Positions 45,192 to 49,002 of a DNA stretch of 49,002 nucleotides are shown piece after piece. A model generated the notes under the pieces. That model did not search any database. It was not told the origin of the DNA and was given only the letters and a program-made list of their open reading frames with translations. The DNA comes from Pseudoxanthomonas taiwanensis (GTDB taxonomy: Bacteria > Pseudomonadota > Gammaproteobacteria > Xanthomonadales > Xanthomonadaceae): NCBI RefSeq assembly GCF_010093135.1, contig NZ_PDWK01000016.1, forward strand, positions 1 to 49,002, read 5' to 3'. The position numbers and the translations under genes were made by a program. Positions within the stretch are counted from its first letter, which is position 1. The number at the start of each line of letters is the position of its first letter.

Positions 45192-46178
45192 TCACCAGCG
45201 CTGGTGCACCCAGGGCTTGATGTCCTGCTCGTAGATGCGGGCCACCGCCTCCATGGTCTGCGGCGGCAGCGCCGGCAGCCCGGCCGCGGCGATGTTGGCC
45301 AGCGCCTGCTGGCGGTTGCGCGCACCCGGGATCACCACCGTCACCGCCTCGTGCATCAGGATCCAGCGCAGCGCCAGCTGCGCCAGGGTGGCGCCTTCCG
45401 GCACCAGCGGGCGCAGCTTCTCCACCGCGACCAGGCCCACCTCGTAGGGCACGCCGGCGAAGGTCTCGCCCACGTCGAAGGCTTCGCCGTGGCGGTTGAA
45501 GCGGCGGTGGTCGTCCTCGGCGAAGGTGGTGTCCGGGCCGAACTTGCCGGTCAGCAGGCCGCTGGCCAGCGGCACGCGCACGATCACCGCCACGTTGCGG
45601 CGCTGCGCCTGCCGGAAGAACAGCTCCGCCGGGCGCTGCCGGAACATGTTGAAGATGATCTGCACGCTGGCCACGCCCGGGTACTCGATGGCCTTGAGGG
45701 CCTCCTCCACCCGCTCGACGCTGACGCCGTAGTGGCGGATCTTGCCCTGCTCCACCAGGCGCTCCATCGCCTCGAAGATCTCCGGGTGGTAGTAGGCGTC
45801 GGTCGGCGGGCAGTGCAGCTGCACCAGGTCCAGCGTGTCGGCCTCCAGGTTGCGCAGGCTGCGCTCGATCCAGGCCGACAGGTTCTGTGCGGTGTACCCC
45901 TCCACCACCTGCTCCGGCAGGCGGCGGCCGGCCTTGGTGGCCACGAACGGGCGCGGGCCGTCGCGCTCCTTCAGCACGCGGGCGATCAGCCGCTCGGAAT
46001 GGCCGTCGCCGTACACGTCGGCGGTGTCGATGAAGTCCAGGCCCGCGTCCAGCGCGGCGTGCAGGGCCGCCATGGACTCGGCATCGTCGGTCCGGCCCCA
46101 GGCGCCGCCGATGGCCCAGGCGCCAAAGCCGATCTCGCCGACCTGGCGGCCGGTACGTCCGAACACTCTCTTTTGCAT
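45192..46178 (-). CDS. aldo/keto reductase
   Basis: 328-residue NADPH-dependent AKR. Catalytic residues are in DTADVYGDGHSE (Asp and Tyr), VATKAGR (Lys) and LVQLHCPP (His). RRNVAVIVRVPLASGLLTGK, TLAQLALRWILMHEAVTVVI and PGARNRQQALAN belong to the cofactor-binding end. The protein starts KRVFGRTGRQVGEIGFG. It is a single gene and its substrate is unknown. Confidence 0.94.
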   Translation of the reverse strand: MQKRVFGRTGRQVGEIGFGAWAIGGAWGRTDDAESMAALHAALDAGLDFIDTADVYGDGHSERLIARVLKERDGPRPFVATKAGRRLPEQVVEGYTAQNLSAWIERSLRNLEADTLDLVQLHCPPTDAYYHPEIFEAMERLVEQGKIRHYGVSVERVEEALKAIEYPGVASVQIIFNMFRQRPAELFFRQAQRRNVAVIVRVPLASGLLTGKFGPDTTFAEDDHRRFNRHGEAFDVGETFAGVPYEVGLVAVEKLRPLVPEGATLAQLALRWILMHEAVTVVIPGARNRQQALANIAAAGLPALPPQTMEAVARIYEQDIKPWVHQRW

Positions 46179-46296
46179 GGGAACCTCTCGGGGGAAGGCA
46201 GACGCGCGGGCGCCGGCGGACACCGGCGGGGCCTGCCGCCGGGCCATGATGCAGCACCGGGCCGGCGCCCCCCAAGCCTGCGGCCCGCGGCCCGCC

Positions 46297-46842
46297 TCAG
46301 CCCGCGGGCCGGCAGCGGAGCAGCACCACGCCGGAGCCGAAACGCTCCGCCGACACGGTGCGGAAGGCCTGGCCCGCCCGCAGGGGCGGCAGCCGCGGGC
46401 CGCGCGTGGCAAACAGCGGCTGCAGGAGGATGTGCACCTCGTCGAGCATTCCCGCCGCGGCCAGCGAAGCGGCCAGTCCGGGGCTGCCGAACAGGACCAC
46501 GCTCCCGCCGATGCCGGCCAGCGTGGCGCGCAGCGCCTCCAGGCCGGCGACCCGGGTGGTGCCGGGCCAGGCCGGGGCCGGTTCGCGGCCGGACACGACG
46601 ATCCGGGGGTTTGCATCCAGCACCCGGGCCAGCTCCAGCACCTCCGCCGGCAGGTCGCGACGGTGCAGCGCCCGTGGCCAGAAGGCGGCGAACAGCTCGT
46701 ACGTGGCCCGGCCCAGCAGCAGCGCCGCGGCCGAGCGCGCCAGCGCGGCGGCATAGCGGTGGTGGTCGGCGTCGGCGACCACGTCCCCGTGGTGGCAGGT
46801 GCCGGAGAGCGTGGCGTTGATCGAGCAGATGATGCGGGGCAT
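46297..46842 (-). CDS. RibD C-terminal/dihydrofolate reductase-like protein
   Basis: 181 residues of the RibD_C (DHFR-fold) family: [54 protein letters not shown] and [19 protein letters not shown]. This family of small reductases is common beside regulators and dehydrogenases; the substrate is not known. It is divergent from the alcohol dehydrogenase. The ATG at 46,842 has no strong ribosome-binding site. Confidence 0.87.
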   Translation of the reverse strand: MPRIICSINATLSGTCHHGDVVADADHHRYAAALARSAAALLLGRATYELFAAFWPRALHRRDLPAEVLELARVLDANPRIVVSGREPAPAWPGTTRVAGLEALRATLAGIGGSVVLFGSPGLAASLAAAGMLDEVHILLQPLFATRGPRLPPLRAGQAFRTVSAERFGSGVVLLRCRPAG

Positions 46843-47023
46843 GGCGCGGACTCCGTCGGAGCTCACTCCCCCGGCAGGACGATCCAACGGCCGGGCGGTC
46901 GACACGGTGACCGCGCCGCCCGCGGGCCACACCACCCGGCAAGCCGCTAGGATGTGGAGGCAGTCATGGCGCCGGCACGGGGCCGCGCCCTGCGCCGGGG
47001 AAGCACGCATGCCGCCAGAGGGA

Positions 47024-48009
47024 ATGATGCACGCGATGGTCCTGCACCGGCCGGGTCAGCCGCTGGTGCGGGAGACACGGCCGCTGCCCGCGCCCGGCCC
47101 GGGACAGGTGCGGCTGCGCGTGCTGGCCTGCGCGGTGTGCCGCACCGACCTGCACGTGGTGGACGGCGAACTGCCCCACCCGCCCTGCCGCGGGTGCCCG
47201 GGCACGAGATCGTGGGCGTGGTGGAGGCCACCGGCCCAGGCGTGGACGCTCCGGCCCTCGGCCGGAAGGTGGGCGTGGGCTGGCTGGGCCACACCTGCGG
47301 CCACTGCGACTACTGCGCCGCCGGGCGCGAGAACCTCTGCGATGCCCCCGGCTTCACCGGCTACACACGCGACGGCGGCTTCGCCACCCACGCCATCGCC
47401 GAGGCCGGCTTCTGCCTGCCCCTGCCGGCACACGCCGACCCGCTGCACACCGCGCCGCTGCTGTGCGCCGGCCTGATCGGCTGGCGCGCGCTCAAGGCCG
47501 CCGGCGACGGCCGCACGCTGGGCCTGTACGGCTTCGGCGCGGCCGCCCACCTGATCGCCCAGGTCGCCATCCGCCAGGGCCGGCGTGTGTACGCCTTCAC
47601 CCGCCCGGGTGACGGGGTCGCGCAGGCCTTCGCGCGCACGCTGGGCGCCACCTGGGCCGGCGGCTCCGACGAGCCGCCACCGGAACGCCTGGACGCCGCC
47701 ATCCTCTTCGCGCCCGTCGGCGGGCTGGTGCCGGCCGCCCTGGCCGCCGTGCGCAAGGGCGGCCGCGTGGTGTGCGGCGGCATCCACATGAGCGACATCC
47801 CCTCATTCCCCTACCGCCTGCTGTGGGAGGAGCGCGAACTGGTGTCCGTGGCCAACCTCACCCGCGCCGACGGCCGCGAGTTCCTGGAGCTGGCCGCCCG
47901 CGAACCGCTGCAGGTGCACGCCACGCCCTACCCGCTCGCCGCCACCAACGAGGCGCTGGCCGACCTGCGCGAGGGCCGACTCAGCGGGGCGGCGGTGGTG
48001 GTGCCGTAA
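47024..48009 (+). pseudogene. zinc alcohol dehydrogenase with one-base frameshift
   Basis: MDR-family zinc dehydrogenase. The first part ([38 protein letters not shown]) reads in the frame of the ATGs at 47,024/47,027, preceded by AGAGGGA. After PHPP the frame must shift by one base near 47,183-47,185, where a C of CCGCCCCTG is missing, to read [17 protein letters not shown]. The zinc block [15 protein letters not shown] and the nucleotide-binding GLYGFGAAAHLIAQ follow to the stop at 48,009. It is complete apart from this lesion, so it is a new pseudogene or an error in a C-run. Confidence 0.88.
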
Positions 48010-48044
48010 ACCCACATCCACTTCATTGGCAAAGGTTTGACGCA

Positions 48045-48877
48045 ATGGCCCATACGAAAGGATTCTCTGTCCGCATCTTCATCCCTTCGGGAGAGCCGGA
48101 AGGGCTTCGCATCATCGAAAAATCCAACTGGACCGGACAGGGACTGGTCTTTCCGCGGGCGCAGTACGCCGAAGCGCGCAAGCGCCCGGAAGTGGGCCGC
48201 ACCGGTGTTTACGTCCTCTGGGGGCCGAGCGAGACAGGACAGCTGCCCCGAGTGTACATTGGCGAAGGCGACGTCGTGCTGCCCAGGCTGGACCAGCACG
48301 CCAGACAGAAGGACTTCTGGACTCACGCCGCCGTGTTCACCAGCAAGGACCAGAACCTCAACAAGGCCCACGTCCAGTATCTGGAAGCCCGGCTTGTCGA
48401 GCTGGCGGCGGCGGCAAAGCGTGCCGAACTCGACAACGGCAACATCCCCCAGCGCCCCAACCTGTCGGAGGCCGATGTCGCCGACGCCGAGGGCTTCCTG
48501 GGCGACCTGTTGCTGTGCCTGCCCGTGGTGGGCGTGAACCTGTTCGAAAAGGCCGTGGCGGACGCCTTGCGTTCCGACCGCGATCTGCTGTTCCTCAGGT
48601 CGAAAGGAATAGAGGCGCGCGGCCTCGACAGCAGCGAGGGTTTCGTGGTGCTTGCCGGGTCCCGGGCGGCACGGGCGACGGTCCCCTCCTGCCACCCCTA
48701 TCTGATCGAGCTGCGCAAGTCGCTCATCGACAAGGGCGTCCTGGTCACCGACGGAGAGACCTACAGGCTCAGCCAGGACTACACCTTCAACTCGCCTTCC
48801 ACGGCGGCAGGCGTGATGCTGGGCCGGTCCTCCAATGGACGCGCCGAGTGGAAGGACAGCAAGGGGCGCTCCCTTAA
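48045..48877 (+). CDS. GIY-YIG nuclease / DUF4357 protein, 3' end altered
   Basis: About 278 codons of normal sequence. The GIY-YIG domain reads GVYVLWG then RVYIGEGD, with LDQHARQKDFWTHAAVF following. The DUF4357 domain at the C-terminus ends TAAGVMLGRSSNGRAEW, then DSKGRSLKE. Homologues end within ten residues after this. Here the frame instead runs on (GLNNPLCRPDCGIV) without a stop to the window edge, and the DNA at 48,877 begins GGAAGGTCTGAAC, which resembles an insertion sequence end. The start ATG at 48,045 gives a natural N-terminus. The family is linked to restriction and anti-phage loci in places, but the role here is unknown. Confidence 0.8.
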
Positions 48878-49002
48878 GGAAGGTCTGAACAACCCGCTCT
48901 GCCGCCCGGATTGCGGCATCGTGGCGCCGGCCTGGCGTCGCTTTCGAGCCGGATTTCGCCCGTGCAGGGCGGTTTTTGGCGGGTTTCCCCGCCTTACGGA
49001 CG
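48877..49002. mobile_element. possible insertion sequence end (partial)
   Basis: GGAAGGTCTGAACAACCCGC starts exactly where the GIY-YIG protein leaves its family consensus. Ends of this form (GAAGGTCTGAA...) are recalled from IS elements of this group of bacteria. The following 100 bases show no readable protein and the window stops, so neither transposase nor target duplication can be seen. Confidence 0.4.

Overview
This is a high-GC (about 70%) gammaproteobacterial chromosome segment, most likely from the Xanthomonadaceae (Lysobacter, Luteimonas, Pseudoxanthomonas or Stenotrophomonas relatives). The basis is the gene set and protein style (very large NAD-dependent glutamate dehydrogenase, divergent ppsR/ppsA, cold-shock protein, Uup, DbpA) and many REP-like intergenic repeats. 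The assignment comes from reading the proteins, not from a search. No rRNA, tRNA, CRISPR array or complete insertion sequence was seen.

Layout: 1-3 kb is the end of a chemotaxis cluster (receptor C-terminus, cheR, cheD, cheB, all overlapping). 3-4.5 kb has a 5'-nucleotidase and a small exported protein. 4.6-6.7 kb is a small defence-type island: an 11-bp-period repeat that looks like the end of an IS21-family element, a DUF262/HNH (GmrSD-like) nuclease, and a 5'-truncated HNH endonuclease butted against the stop codon of NAD kinase. 6.7-12.7 kb is nadK and the giant glutamate dehydrogenase. 12.8-17.9 kb is a TetR-controlled RND efflux pair without an outer-membrane factor. 18-25.5 kb has Mn superoxide dismutase, a barnase/barstar pair, an ABC-F protein, a LysR regulator divergent from a YeiH transporter, and the helicase DbpA. 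25.5-27.9 kb has apt, a frameshifted selO and the C-terminal third of a glutathione S-transferase gene.

The most interesting region is 27,945-34,457. A block of about 6.5 kb sits inside the glutathione S-transferase gene: its 3' part lies at 27.7 kb and its 5' part at 34.5-34.9 kb, and the two halves fit together almost to the base. The block holds what looks like a complete, so far unnamed, class II (two-peptide-like) microcin system. It has a HlyD/CvaA-type adaptor, three tiny peptide genes (two with double-glycine-type leaders and GxxxG cores), a low-GC four-helix membrane protein that is the best immunity candidate, and a CvaB-type ABC exporter with an intact C39 peptidase triad. The adaptor's 3' end plus a structured leader is duplicated ahead of the second peptide gene. 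The block also brought a small membrane protein, a DUF421 protein and a 5'-truncated ferritin-like gene.

35-49 kb returns to ordinary chromosome: cold-shock protein, a luciferase-like oxidoreductase, DUF1249, ppsR/ppsA, a cluster of REP-like repeats, EcsC, oligoribonuclease, DUF2721, a GNAT-TadA fusion, a DJ-1-like protein, an aldo/keto reductase, a RibD-like reductase, a zinc alcohol dehydrogenase and a GIY-YIG/DUF4357 protein that may be cut near its end by another mobile element. Three otherwise normal genes (selO, the DUF1249 gene, the alcohol dehydrogenase) each carry one base-level lesion. That pattern suggests either recent gene loss or sequencing error, and it should be kept in mind when reading the whole window.
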